Source of the DNA: Williamsia sp.
Lineage (GTDB): Bacteria > Bacteroidota > Bacteroidia > Chitinophagales > Chitinophagaceae
Direction of reading: 5' to 3'
Length of the DNA stretch: 64,000 bases
Assembly: GCA_015069695.1 (NCBI GenBank)
Contig: JADCRZ010000002.1
Span: 124,001-188,000 of the forward strand
Below the pieces are notes generated by a model. It worked only from the letters and a program-made list of their open reading frames with translations. It ran no database searches and was not told where the DNA came from. This document shows positions 25,624 to 33,550 of the stretch, one piece after another; within the stretch, counting starts at the first letter, position 1, and the number at the start of each line of letters is the position of its first letter. Made by a program: the position numbers and the translations under genes.

Positions 25624-26793
25624 ATGCCAGGCGGTCTTTATAAAATAACGAACAAGCCCCATATGGAACAGCTGGAAGAATTTTTAGCAAAGATCAGGGA
25701 ACGGGCGTCAGCCTATATCGGTTACCCTGCTTCGATGGATTTTGATTACACGGAGCTATACCCGCTCCTGCGCTATAACCTGAACAACGTAGGCGATCCG
25801 TTTGTCGAATCCCATTTCGCCATGCACACCAAAAGTTTTGAAAGAGAAGTGGTCCAGTTCTTCGCTGAACTTTTTCATGCGCCGCAAAAAGACTGGTGGG
25901 GTTATGTTACGGCAGGCGGTTCAGAGAGCAACCTGTACGGACTATACCTGGCCAGGGAAATGTTTCCGCATGGAATGGTTTATTACTCGGAGGCAACCCA
26001 TTACAGCGTACAGAAAAACCTGCACCTCCTGGGCATGCAAAGCATTGTGATCCGCACAACAAAAAGCGGAGAAATGGATTGTGATGATTTCAGGGAAACC
26101 ATCCAATCACACCGCCACCAGCCGGTGATCATCATGGCCAATATCGGCACTACCATGACCGAAGCAAAGGATGATGTTGTGCTGATCAAAGACATGCTGA
26201 AGAAATACGCCATCAAACATTATTATATCCACTGCGATGCGGCCCTGGCAGGTCCCTACCTGGCTTTGCTGGATAAGGGGCATTTTGATTTCAGGTATGG
26301 TGCCGACAGCATCGCTGTAAGCGGGCACAAATTTATCGGTGCCCCCAATCCCTGCGGTGTGGTGCTGGTAAAAAAATCCAACAGGGACCGGATCAGTCAT
26401 GCCGTATCCTATATCGGAAGCATGGATACCACCATCACCGGTTCACGCAATGCCGTTACGCCTGTGTTCATCTGGTATGCGCTCAAGAAACTGGGAAGGG
26501 AAGGGCTCCTGCGCAAGGCCATGGAAAGCATGGAGCTTGCTGCCTATGCAGTTGATCAGCTAAACAGGATCGGCATCAGGGCCTGGAAAAACGAATGGGC
26601 ACTCACGGTCGTATTCCCCCAGGCATCGGAAGAGATCCGCTATAAATGGCAGCTGGCCAGCGATGGGGACTGGTCGCACCTGATTTGTATGCCTGGTGTT
26701 ACCAGGGCGCAGATCGATCTATTTGTAGCAGATATGAAGCAGGAGGCCAATGCAGGCCGGGTTGGATCGCTGGACCGTGTTTATCTGTCTTAA
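25624..26793 (+). CDS. hdc: PLP-dependent histidine decarboxylase (group II amino-acid decarboxylase)
   Basis: A 389-residue cytoplasmic enzyme predicted to convert L-histidine to histamine and CO2 using pyridoxal phosphate. Motifs of bacterial PLP histidine decarboxylase: GYVTAGGSESNLYGLYLAR (phosphate cup), THYSVQKNL with His126 stacking on the cofactor, YIHCDAALAG with Asp205 pairing to the PLP nitrogen, and SGHKFIGAPNPCG with Lys236 as the Schiff-base lysine. Length fits the short (about 380-residue) bacterial class. The first ATG (25624) is kept; an internal ATG at 25663 would lose little. No histidine/histamine antiporter sits beside it, so an acid-resistance pair is not evident. The specific amino-acid preference is inferred from overall similarity. 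Confidence 0.8.
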   Translation: MPGGLYKITNKPHMEQLEEFLAKIRERASAYIGYPASMDFDYTELYPLLRYNLNNVGDPFVESHFAMHTKSFEREVVQFFAELFHAPQKDWWGYVTAGGSESNLYGLYLAREMFPHGMVYYSEATHYSVQKNLHLLGMQSIVIRTTKSGEMDCDDFRETIQSHRHQPVIIMANIGTTMTEAKDDVVLIKDMLKKYAIKHYYIHCDAALAGPYLALLDKGHFDFRYGADSIAVSGHKFIGAPNPCGVVLVKKSNRDRISHAVSYIGSMDTTITGSRNAVTPVFIWYALKKLGREGLLRKAMESMELAAYAVDQLNRIGIRAWKNEWALTVVFPQASEEIRYKWQLASDGDWSHLICMPGVTRAQIDLFVADMKQEANAGRVGSLDRVYLS

Positions 26794-26809
26794 AGGATGG
26801 GTGTTTGCG

Positions 26810-27892
26810 TTAGTCAGCTTTCGCCAGGGTTTTGCCTGCCGGTATCTTCGCTGGGTCAATCGGGGCGGGGGTGATAACGGGCGGAAGAAAATCACGGTTG
26901 ATCAATTCGCTCATGGGGATAGGCTTGGTAAGCAGTTTCATGCTGATGCCCATGGATTGGATCTTTTGCAGGTCTTCGTCGGTAGGGGTAAGTCCTACAT
27001 AGCTTACCCGGCGCGGTTGTGCCGTCAGTACCCAGTTCAGTACTTTTTCGTTCTGCCGGAAGTAAGGGGCCGCGAGTTTGGCAGCTTCGGCCCGGTGCGT
27101 TTCTGCCCAGGCGCCCGACTGGGCAATGCCGCGCACAAGGTCTCTTACTACTTCAGGATCTTTTTTTATCAGGTCTTCGTGCACCACCAGCGCGCAGGAG
27201 ATAAAGTTGGGCCATATGTCGCGGGCATAGTAGAGCACCCGGCCAATGCCGTCAAGTTCGGCTTTGGCACAAAAAGGTTCTCCTACAAAATAACCGTCGA
27301 TCGCGCCGGCTGCCAGCGAAGTAGGCATATCGGGTGGCGGCAGGATCACAAAATTGATGTCGTCCGGTTTCATGCCATAATCCTGCATCAGTTTATGGAT
27401 CACAAAATTCTGGTTGCTGTATGGACTGGGAATAGCGATCTTCTTGCCTTTCAGGTCACTCAGGCTGCGTGCGGAACTAGTCTTGGCAACCACGATCTCT
27501 GAGCCATCGCGGTGACCCAGGTAGCAGATCTTTACCGGCACACCCTGCTCGCGCAATTTCATGGCCAGCGGTACGATCATAAATGTTGCTTGCACCTGCT
27601 TGGCCTGCAATGCACTCACCACCGTCGGAAAATCAGAGAAGACCCGGGAGTTAAAATTGGTGCTTGTCTGTGTTGTCTTGGAAGCAAAATCAGTTACCGG
27701 ACAGGTAAGATGACAGGTCACCGGCAGGAAGCCCACCGTCAATTCCCGCAAAGCCCTTTTGTTGGAGCCTTCATGAATTACATCCTGCATAACTACCGCA
27801 CCCTGGCCATTCCAGGGCCGGTAGCGGAACAAGCCCAATGCAGTGATCAGAAGGACTGATATAATCGCTAAGCGGGCAAGGGGTGATTTCAT
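26810..27892 (-). CDS. NrtA/SsuA-type ABC substrate-binding protein
   Basis: A 360-residue periplasmic binding protein, start at ATG 27892 with an N-terminal hydrophobic segment (RLAIISVLLITALGLF) but no lipobox Cys, so it may stay anchored by an uncleaved signal. The fold matches the NMT1/SsuA/NrtA family: LTVGFLPVTCHLTCPVTD at the start of the mature part, DLKGKKIAIPSPYSNQNFV and PPPDMPTSLAAGAIDGYFVGEPF. Members bind nitrate, bicarbonate, sulfonates or pyrimidine precursors. The two cysteines in TCHLTCPV near the ligand site are unusual and may form a disulfide or hold a metal. Gene order fits the ATPase and permease upstream, but a 254-bp gap with palindromic repeats separates it from them. 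Confidence 0.82.
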   Translation of the reverse strand: MKSPLARLAIISVLLITALGLFRYRPWNGQGAVVMQDVIHEGSNKRALRELTVGFLPVTCHLTCPVTDFASKTTQTSTNFNSRVFSDFPTVVSALQAKQVQATFMIVPLAMKLREQGVPVKICYLGHRDGSEIVVAKTSSARSLSDLKGKKIAIPSPYSNQNFVIHKLMQDYGMKPDDINFVILPPPDMPTSLAAGAIDGYFVGEPFCAKAELDGIGRVLYYARDIWPNFISCALVVHEDLIKKDPEVVRDLVRGIAQSGAWAETHRAEAAKLAAPYFRQNEKVLNWVLTAQPRRVSYVGLTPTDEDLQKIQSMGISMKLLTKPIPMSELINRDFLPPVITPAPIDPAKIPAGKTLAKAD

Positions 27893-27982
27893 GGTGATTG
27901 ATTGGGCGTGAAAGTAAGACGACTTTAAAGTGATAGGATGATTCAGGGTATATATGTATATTTCAAACGCATTATGTCTTGA

Positions 27983-28070
27983 ACCCACCCCTACTCCCTC
28001 CCGGGATGGGATAAATACAAGCGACCCTTCTTATCCCCTCCCGGGACGGGGCAGGGGTGGGTCTACGATG
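27983..28070. repeat. Palindromic intergenic repeat, copy A (double unit)
   Basis: Outer inverted repeat ACCCACCCCT (27983-27992) / AGGGGTGGGT (28053-28062) encloses two CTCCCGGGA-type inner palindromes; GTCTACGATG follows at 28061-28070. The same units occur singly at 45337 and 52779. It lies between the ABC ATPase stop codon and the binding-protein start. Confidence 0.7.
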
Positions 28071-28146
28071 TCTGGCGTACCAATTACTTATATGATGCAT
28101 AGGAGCATGCTGTGAAGACCTCATGTGAAGCTGTCTGCAACATGTT

Positions 28147-28950
28147 CTACTCATTTACAACAAGCTGATCTATTTGCACCTCTTCATGCCCCTGCGAAAA
28201 ATCAACAACCCCTTTCGGGTAGCCATCGCCGTTGCCTGCAGCCTGCAACCCCAGTTCGCTGAAGATTTCCTTCATCGCATCCACCACGCCGGGGTCGGTT
28301 CCGTTCCTGGGGCGCGGGCTGTCGATCAGCAGTTCGCGGCAGATGGTGGCGGGGCGGTGGGAGAGTACCAGTACCCGGTCGGCCAGCTGGGCGGCTTCTT
28401 CGATGTCGTGGGTTACAAATACAACTGTGCGGGGGCGTTTTTGCAGCAGGCGCACCAGCTCCCAGCGCATCTGCATCCGGGTCTGGTAATCGAGGGCGCA
28501 AAAGGGTTCGTCCATCAGCAGGATGTCGGAATCGCCGGCCAGCACACGGGCCAGCTCTACGCGTTGCCGCATGCCGCCGGAGAGCTGGTGCGGATAATGC
28601 TGGCTGAAGCCTTCCAGCCTGATCAGGTGCAGCAGCTCGCGCAGCTCGTTCTCGCGCCTTGTCTTGTTGCTGAGGGAACGCAATCCCAGGCCAATGTTCT
28701 CCGCAACCGTCAGCCAGGGAAACAGGCCATCTTTCTGGTATACCGTGCGGATAATTCCATTCCTGGTTATCGACCCGGAAAGGGGCTTTATATAGCCTGA
28801 TAGCAGGTTGAGCAAGGTGGTTTTGCCGCAACCGGACGGACCTACCAGCACCACAACCTCACCGGGGTAGATAGAAAGATGCAGGTTTTTCAGTACAGGT
28901 ACAGCGCCATAGCCATGTGATACCCCTTCCAGGAGGATCCGGTTTTTCAT
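28147..28950 (-). CDS. ABC transporter ATPase, NrtD/SsuB/TauB type
   Basis: A 267-residue cytoplasmic ATPase that would power the importer with the permease (28955-29776) and binding protein (26810-27892). Walker A GPSGCGKTTLLNLLSG, the signature LSGGMRQRVELARVLA, Walker B DILLMDEPF and the H-loop VFVTHDIEEAAQLADRV are all intact. The ATG at 28950 is 4 bp after the permease stop codon; an in-frame ATG at 28965 would overlap the permease end by 11 bp. The last 60 residues extend slightly beyond the core, with no recognised regulatory domain. Confidence 0.92.
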   Translation of the reverse strand: MKNRILLEGVSHGYGAVPVLKNLHLSIYPGEVVVLVGPSGCGKTTLLNLLSGYIKPLSGSITRNGIIRTVYQKDGLFPWLTVAENIGLGLRSLSNKTRRENELRELLHLIRLEGFSQHYPHQLSGGMRQRVELARVLAGDSDILLMDEPFCALDYQTRMQMRWELVRLLQKRPRTVVFVTHDIEEAAQLADRVLVLSHRPATICRELLIDSPRPRNGTDPGVVDAMKEIFSELGLQAAGNGDGYPKGVVDFSQGHEEVQIDQLVVNE

Positions 28951-28954
28951 GTGT

Positions 28955-29776
28955 TTAACTTTCATAACCCCAGCGTACTTTTGGTAATTTGGTCAATTGT
29001 GCCAGGAAGCGGTCGATGCCCATGCCCAGCAAACCGATCATGATCATGTAACAAACGGCCGAATCCAGCCGCAACCCGTTGCGGGCTTCCCAGATGCCGT
29101 AACCCAGTCCATCCTGGCAGCCCACCATTTCTGCCGCTACGATCACCACCCAGGCAATGCCATAGCTCACCCGCAAAGCGGTGATCACCTGCGGCAGCAC
29201 GGCCGGAAACGTCACCTTTGTAAGCAGCTCAATACCCTTGTAGTGGTAATCGTGCGCAACGCGAAAATAAATGGCCGGGATCTGTGCCACTGCCGACATG
29301 GTAGCCAGGGCAAGCGGAAAGAAAGTAGCCATAAATATCAGGAAGACAGCCGGCTTGTCGCCGATGTGGAACCAGAGTATAGCAAAGGGGATCCAGGCAA
29401 GGGGAGAGAGAAAACGGAAAAAATTGAGCACCGGTACAAAAGCCTGCCGGGCGCTTAGATGCTGTCCCAGCCACAGTCCTGCAGGAATACCCAAGACTGC
29501 AGAAATGACAAAGCCAATGGCTACCCGCCATAACGAAGCAATGACATCATTGACCAGCCGGCCCGCCAGCAGCTCTTCCTGCAAGCTTTTCCATACCGCA
29601 TCCGGTGACGGCAAGGCGTATGCAGGAAACAGGTTGAGGGCACAGATCAGGTACCAAGCAGCGAGCAATCCGGCAATCACGGCAACGGGCAGCAACAACC
29701 GAAAAAAGCTGCGTGCTTTCCAAAAGGTTGTTGAAACCGGTGCAAGCTGTTGGGGGAGCGTTTCCATCCTCATCAT
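28955..29776 (-). CDS. ABC transporter permease, NrtB/SsuC/TauC type
   Basis: A 273-residue inner-membrane protein with about six helices. The binding-protein-dependent transport motif is present: ATFFPLALATMSAVAQIP and KVTFPAVLPQVITALRVSYG (EAA-like loop). Three consecutive ATGs (29776, 29773, 29767) could serve as start; the longer frame to 29839 is not hydrophobic in the expected way. First gene of the importer. The EAA loop ends FPAVLPQVITALR, which docks the ATPase next door. Confidence 0.88.
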   Translation of the reverse strand: MMRMETLPQQLAPVSTTFWKARSFFRLLLPVAVIAGLLAAWYLICALNLFPAYALPSPDAVWKSLQEELLAGRLVNDVIASLWRVAIGFVISAVLGIPAGLWLGQHLSARQAFVPVLNFFRFLSPLAWIPFAILWFHIGDKPAVFLIFMATFFPLALATMSAVAQIPAIYFRVAHDYHYKGIELLTKVTFPAVLPQVITALRVSYGIAWVVIVAAEMVGCQDGLGYGIWEARNGLRLDSAVCYMIMIGLLGMGIDRFLAQLTKLPKVRWGYES

Positions 29777-29939
29777 GTTAATTGATTTTCTGTCTGATCG
29801 TACTGATATTGATCGAAACAAAATGGGATCGGGAAACAAGAGGGGGAAAATAGGTTACCGGCGGGGCTGGTTAAAAAGAGGCTTTCAGGCTGGGAAAAAC
29901 AGGGGTTAAAAGCTGGTTACAATAAGCGATAGCAGCATC

Positions 29940-30314
29940 TTAAAAAGTGATCCTTCTTCCCAGCATTTTCTCTGCAAGTAAATTCGCCGCAAACAAGATC
30001 CAGAAACAACCGATGTAAGCCAGGATGGTGTAACCATGATCGGATACAAAACCCGCCACAGGCTGGGGGGTGAGCCAATCGCCCAGCGGCAGTTGCGGAG
30101 AAACGAGCAAAAAGCAGGTTAAAAAGATAGCGCCAACCAGCGACATCCAAACAATGATAAAAGCTTTTTTTACCTGGGGAGGTACCAGCGGCTGGTAGAA
30201 ATAAGGCGTTGCAGAAAGTTTGTGCACCCGTTCCATCACGGCATCTGTAAAATGGATGGATGCCCTTTCTGACCCCTGGAGCAGGATCTCCTTTAATTGC
30301 TGATCTTTTTCCAT
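29940..30314 (-). CDS. Small two-helix membrane protein paired with ECF sigma factor
   Basis: A 124-residue protein: a soluble N-terminal 45 residues (KEILLQGSERASIHFTDAVM) followed by two hydrophobic helices (AFIIVWMSLVGAIFLTCFLL and TILAYIGCFWILFAANLL). It starts 5 bp after the ECF sigma stop codon, so the two are co-transcribed. By position it may be the anti-sigma factor, but it lacks a recognisable ZAS or FecR domain; sequestration of sigma by its N-terminal domain is inference. Confidence 0.65.
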   Translation of the reverse strand: MEKDQQLKEILLQGSERASIHFTDAVMERVHKLSATPYFYQPLVPPQVKKAFIIVWMSLVGAIFLTCFLLVSPQLPLGDWLTPQPVAGFVSDHGYTILAYIGCFWILFAANLLAEKMLGRRITF

Positions 30315-30319
30315 TTCGC

Positions 30320-30892
30320 TTATATTAAATCGGTTACTTCTTCTTTGAATAAGATATTGAACGACTGATACAGGTTTTTCCTTCCGCGGTGCAGCAGCAC
30401 TTTGACATTTGATCTGCTGATCCCTGTCAGTTCATGGATCTCTTCCACCGACAGTTCATTCAGATAATACAGGGTGACACAAATGCGCTCCCGCTCATTC
30501 AGGGCACGCATGGCCTGCTGGATGTGTTTTCTTTGGTCCGCAGTTATCCCCGTAGTATACGCACTACCAAAATCAGCCGGCAGCTCACCGGGCGGCACTT
30601 CCGTTAGCCGGGCCGTCACCCGTTTTTTGATCTTCTTCTTATTCAGGGCTGTATTCAGCACGATCCGGTACAGCCAGGTTGAAAACCGGGAAGCCGCCCT
30701 GAATGTGTGCAGCGAAGTATATACACTTACAAACGCATCCTGTGCGGCTTCTTCCGCATCTTCCCGGTTGAGTAAAATATTGTAGGCCAGCATCACCGCC
30801 CCGTCCTTATAGGTGTTGACGAGCGTGGTGTACGCCTGCATATCACCTGCCAGGATCGCTTGTATGGTTGTTTGGTCGGCTTGTAGGCTCAC
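30320..30892 (-). CDS. ECF-type RNA polymerase sigma factor (RpoE-like)
   Basis: A 190-residue alternative sigma factor. Region 2 spans about residues 20-95 with AEEAAQDAFVSVYTSLHTFR and FSTWLYRIVLNTALNKKKIK (-10 recognition). Region 4 is about residues 125-185: LNERERICVTLYYLNELSVE and the helix-turn-helix EIHELTGISRSNVKVLLHRG. Small membrane protein immediately downstream; a DUF6249-like gene is divergent. Target promoters cannot be predicted from this window. Confidence 0.93.
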   Translation of the reverse strand: MSLQADQTTIQAILAGDMQAYTTLVNTYKDGAVMLAYNILLNREDAEEAAQDAFVSVYTSLHTFRAASRFSTWLYRIVLNTALNKKKIKKRVTARLTEVPPGELPADFGSAYTTGITADQRKHIQQAMRALNERERICVTLYYLNELSVEEIHELTGISRSNVKVLLHRGRKNLYQSFNILFKEEVTDLI

Positions 30893-31006
30893 GTTTAATT
30901 AGACAGCTTGTAAAGGATCCGCGGTTACAAAATAAATTGAAATTATCTGCTTCCATTTTGTAACCGGATAAAACTGCCCGGCTGTCCAATAAGCAAAACC
31001 TCTTTT

Positions 31007-31324
31007 ATGCAAACAAATTTTCTGTCTCCGGTTTTATTGATCCTGGTTGTTACACTGGTGCTGGTAAGCGTGGTAGCTATTTTCTATCTCTATATTACAG
31101 CAAAAAGCAGGGAGCGCCTTGCCCTCATAGAAAAAGGCATGAACCCGAACCTGGCCCGGAGCAATTTCTGGCTGCAGGTAGGCATTATTGCCGGCGGCTT
31201 TTGCGGCGGTCTTATTATATCTGATCTGTTTAATTCAAGGGTTGGTCCCCTGATGGGATTTGTATTTGCCGGTGCAGGGCTGGTAATCTATCATATTTAC
31301 GCACGCCGCTCTAAAAGCATCTAG
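31007..31324 (+). CDS. DUF6249-like small membrane protein
   Basis: A 105-residue membrane protein with three hydrophobic helices (N-terminal LLILVVTLVLVSVVAIFYLY, then QVGIIAGGFCGGLIISDLF and PLMGFVFAGAGLVIYHIY). The short segment RERLALIEKGMNPNL between helices one and two is the hallmark of the DUF6249 family. Role unknown. Divergent from the ECF sigma gene, a common arrangement in Bacteroidota, so it may be regulated by it. Confidence 0.75.
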   Translation: MQTNFLSPVLLILVVTLVLVSVVAIFYLYITAKSRERLALIEKGMNPNLARSNFWLQVGIIAGGFCGGLIISDLFNSRVGPLMGFVFAGAGLVIYHIYARRSKSI

Positions 31325-31409
31325 TGCCCTTTCACTCAATCATCTCTGTGTTAGCCCATCTCTCACTTAACAGACAGCTATCCAAAAATAAATTGGGAAA
31401 GAGCACTAG
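31321..31409. repeat. 89-bp element bounded by 13-bp inverted repeats
   Basis: CTAGTGCCCTTTC (31321-31333) and GAAAGAGCACTAG (31397-31409) match at 12 of 13 positions with a 63-base interior. The left arm begins one base before the DUF6249 stop codon. The shape resembles a tiny MITE or a long-loop 3' structure. Confidence 0.4.
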
Positions 31410-31423
31410 CTGATCTATCCTGT

Positions 31424-31987
31424 TTACGTCTCCGATATCTGGATAGCAATGCGCTTGTAATTTTCACTGGGGGTAGCCGATTCATTGCCGGTAATTTCCA
31501 GCACCAGGTACCGGGCGATCGTGGAAGAAGTTCCCGGGTTGACCACTGTAATCGTTACTTCACCAAAGCTGGAATTGGCTGGTACCGTAAACGTACCCGT
31601 GGTATTGAAATGCGTGCCGGGTACAGCCGCCAGCCTGGCCGAAGAACCCGTGGGCACATCCAGCAGACTGCTGTAATCAGCGCTGACTATTTTGTAGCTG
31701 AGCACCTGCTCGGCCGGCGACTGCGGACCTACCAGGTTCACCCTGAATTTGATGGCACCCGAGCTGCGGGTGATCTGGGGATCTGCTGTGGTACCGCTTG
31801 ATACAGCTGTTAAGCCGTACTTGGGAACCCGCGTCAGCACAGGAAATTTTACACCGGTAGCAGCGCTGTTCAGCACCGCCGCGTCAAATTCCAACACCGG
31901 CTTGCCGGTATAGCTTTTCACTTCTTCTTTGATACAGCTGGCAAACAAGATTGCCAGGAGAAAAAATACGATAGAGCGCTTTTTCAT
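31424..31987 (-). CDS. Surface lipoprotein, third gene after SusC/SusD (DUF4843/Calx-beta-like)
   Basis: A 187-residue lipoprotein (signal MKKRSIVFFLLAILFASC, lipid Cys at residue 18). The rest is beta-rich with ALSYK/VSADYSSLL and GTFTVPANSSFGEVTITVVN, ending ENYKRIAIQISET, which resembles DUF4843 or Calx-beta-like Ig domains often found in SusE-position proteins. It starts 21 bp after the susD stop codon, so it is the third gene of the set. Role likely surface glycan binding, by position only. Confidence 0.6.
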   Translation of the reverse strand: MKKRSIVFFLLAILFASCIKEEVKSYTGKPVLEFDAAVLNSAATGVKFPVLTRVPKYGLTAVSSGTTADPQITRSSGAIKFRVNLVGPQSPAEQVLSYKIVSADYSSLLDVPTGSSARLAAVPGTHFNTTGTFTVPANSSFGEVTITVVNPGTSSTIARYLVLEITGNESATPSENYKRIAIQISET

Positions 31988-32008
31988 ATTGATCAGTTCA
32001 TGCAGTTT

Positions 32009-33529
32009 TTAATAACCAAAGTTTTGGACCATGTTTTTGTTGCCGTCTACTTCAGCAGTAGGTATCTGGTTGTTGTACCGGTGGGTGGTATTGGGCAGGT
32101 TTACTGCCGGCGTGGTTTTTACAATGGGTAGCCCCCATCTTTTCATATCAAACCAACGGTAACCCTCAAACGCAAACTCCAGCGACCGCTGCAGGGTGAT
32201 CTCATCCGTGAGGGCTGTGCCGGTCAGATTGGCCGGTACAGTAAACCCCGTGATGCGGCGTGTTTTGATAAAGTTGAGATCGCTGTTGGCGCCTGCGATA
32301 TCGGGTGTGGACAGCTTGCTGCGGGCTTCGGCACGGTTTAAATACAGCTCGGCCCAGCGCAGCACTGGCACGTTGTCCACACCCGGGGCGCCGTTCTTGC
32401 CCATGAACTTTGTGCATTCAATATGCCTGCCCGAAACATTGGGCCCGATCTCGAACAACTGGTTGCGTACATCATTGCCTCTTGCAATGGCCGGGATGGA
32501 AGCGCCAAAGCTGAGCGTGCTGGCATTGGGAGCCGGTGTGAAGCTTATTCCAAGATCGGTCAGCAGGCGCAGGTTGGGCACCAGCGGACCAAAGCCCCCG
32601 TTTGATGTTGTGTTGTTGCCCACCGTTACCAGGTTGGTGAGGGCGCCCTGCAGGCCATTGGGGATGGTCGGCACTTCGTTCAGGGTCGCGATCCTGACTT
32701 CAAAAATAGATTCTGGGTTCAACGCGGTTCTCCATCCCGACACATGGTTTGCGGTTGTGGTGATGGCACCAATGCCACCCAGCGTGATGGCAGCTGTAGC
32801 AAACGAATCGGCGCGCACCCAATTCCCTTCGTAGAGCGCCACCCGCGAACCTAAGGCCAGGGCCGAGAGCTTGCTCGCATAATAAGCGCCCCTGTTGCTG
32901 TTGCTCAGCTGTGAAACAGCTTTGTAGATATCGCTCATGATCTGTCCGTATACAGCTGCATGCGTAGCGCGGGTCGGGAAATAGTTGATAGAGATTTCTG
33001 CTGTTTTAAAACCTTTGGTTGCCAGCACCACATTGCCCTTGTCCTGTGCCGCAACGGTGAAGGAAGGAATGTAGGCATAGGTAATAGCCAGGTCAAAATG
33101 CAGCAGGGCCCGCAGAAAACCCAGCTCACCTTCCCATCTGGACCTGGTGGCTGCATCCGTTGTTACACCGGGTATGGCTTCCAGAATAAGGTTGATCTCA
33201 TTGAGCGCGCCATAAGCCGCGCCCCAGAAGCCAAAGGGGGCATTGACCGTATTCTGGTTTTCATTCACAAACCGGTTGCCCTTGCCATTTGAAAAAGCGC
33301 GGTCGCCCAGGGCTTCCGAGATCACTACCAGATCCCGCCCATACAGCGAACTTGCTTTCAGGGCCGCATATACAGAATTGATGGCGTTGTTGATGCCTTG
33401 CGCATTGGTGAGCGCCACATCGTCGGCTATGGATTGCCGTGGGTTGATGTCTAATTTTTTCGCACAGGAGCTGAGCACCAGCAAAGCTGCCAGTATAAAC
33501 AGGATAAACAGGGAGAATATATTTTTCAT
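32009..33529 (-). CDS. SusD/RagB-family lipoprotein (operon 2)
   Basis: A 506-residue surface lipoprotein with signal NIFSLFILFILAALLVLSSC (lipid Cys near residue 22). GELGFLRALLHFDLAITYAY is the N-terminal SusD motif; WAELYLNRAEARSKL and LQRSLEFAFEGYRWFDMKRWG are C-terminal ones. Partner of the SusC 21 bp upstream. No glycosidase is within the operon, so the ligand might not be a polysaccharide that needs local hydrolysis; ligand unknown. Confidence 0.93.
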   Translation of the reverse strand: MKNIFSLFILFILAALLVLSSCAKKLDINPRQSIADDVALTNAQGINNAINSVYAALKASSLYGRDLVVISEALGDRAFSNGKGNRFVNENQNTVNAPFGFWGAAYGALNEINLILEAIPGVTTDAATRSRWEGELGFLRALLHFDLAITYAYIPSFTVAAQDKGNVVLATKGFKTAEISINYFPTRATHAAVYGQIMSDIYKAVSQLSNSNRGAYYASKLSALALGSRVALYEGNWVRADSFATAAITLGGIGAITTTANHVSGWRTALNPESIFEVRIATLNEVPTIPNGLQGALTNLVTVGNNTTSNGGFGPLVPNLRLLTDLGISFTPAPNASTLSFGASIPAIARGNDVRNQLFEIGPNVSGRHIECTKFMGKNGAPGVDNVPVLRWAELYLNRAEARSKLSTPDIAGANSDLNFIKTRRITGFTVPANLTGTALTDEITLQRSLEFAFEGYRWFDMKRWGLPIVKTTPAVNLPNTTHRYNNQIPTAEVDGNKNMVQNFGY

Positions 33530-33550
33530 GCACTGATTTTAACGGGTGAA

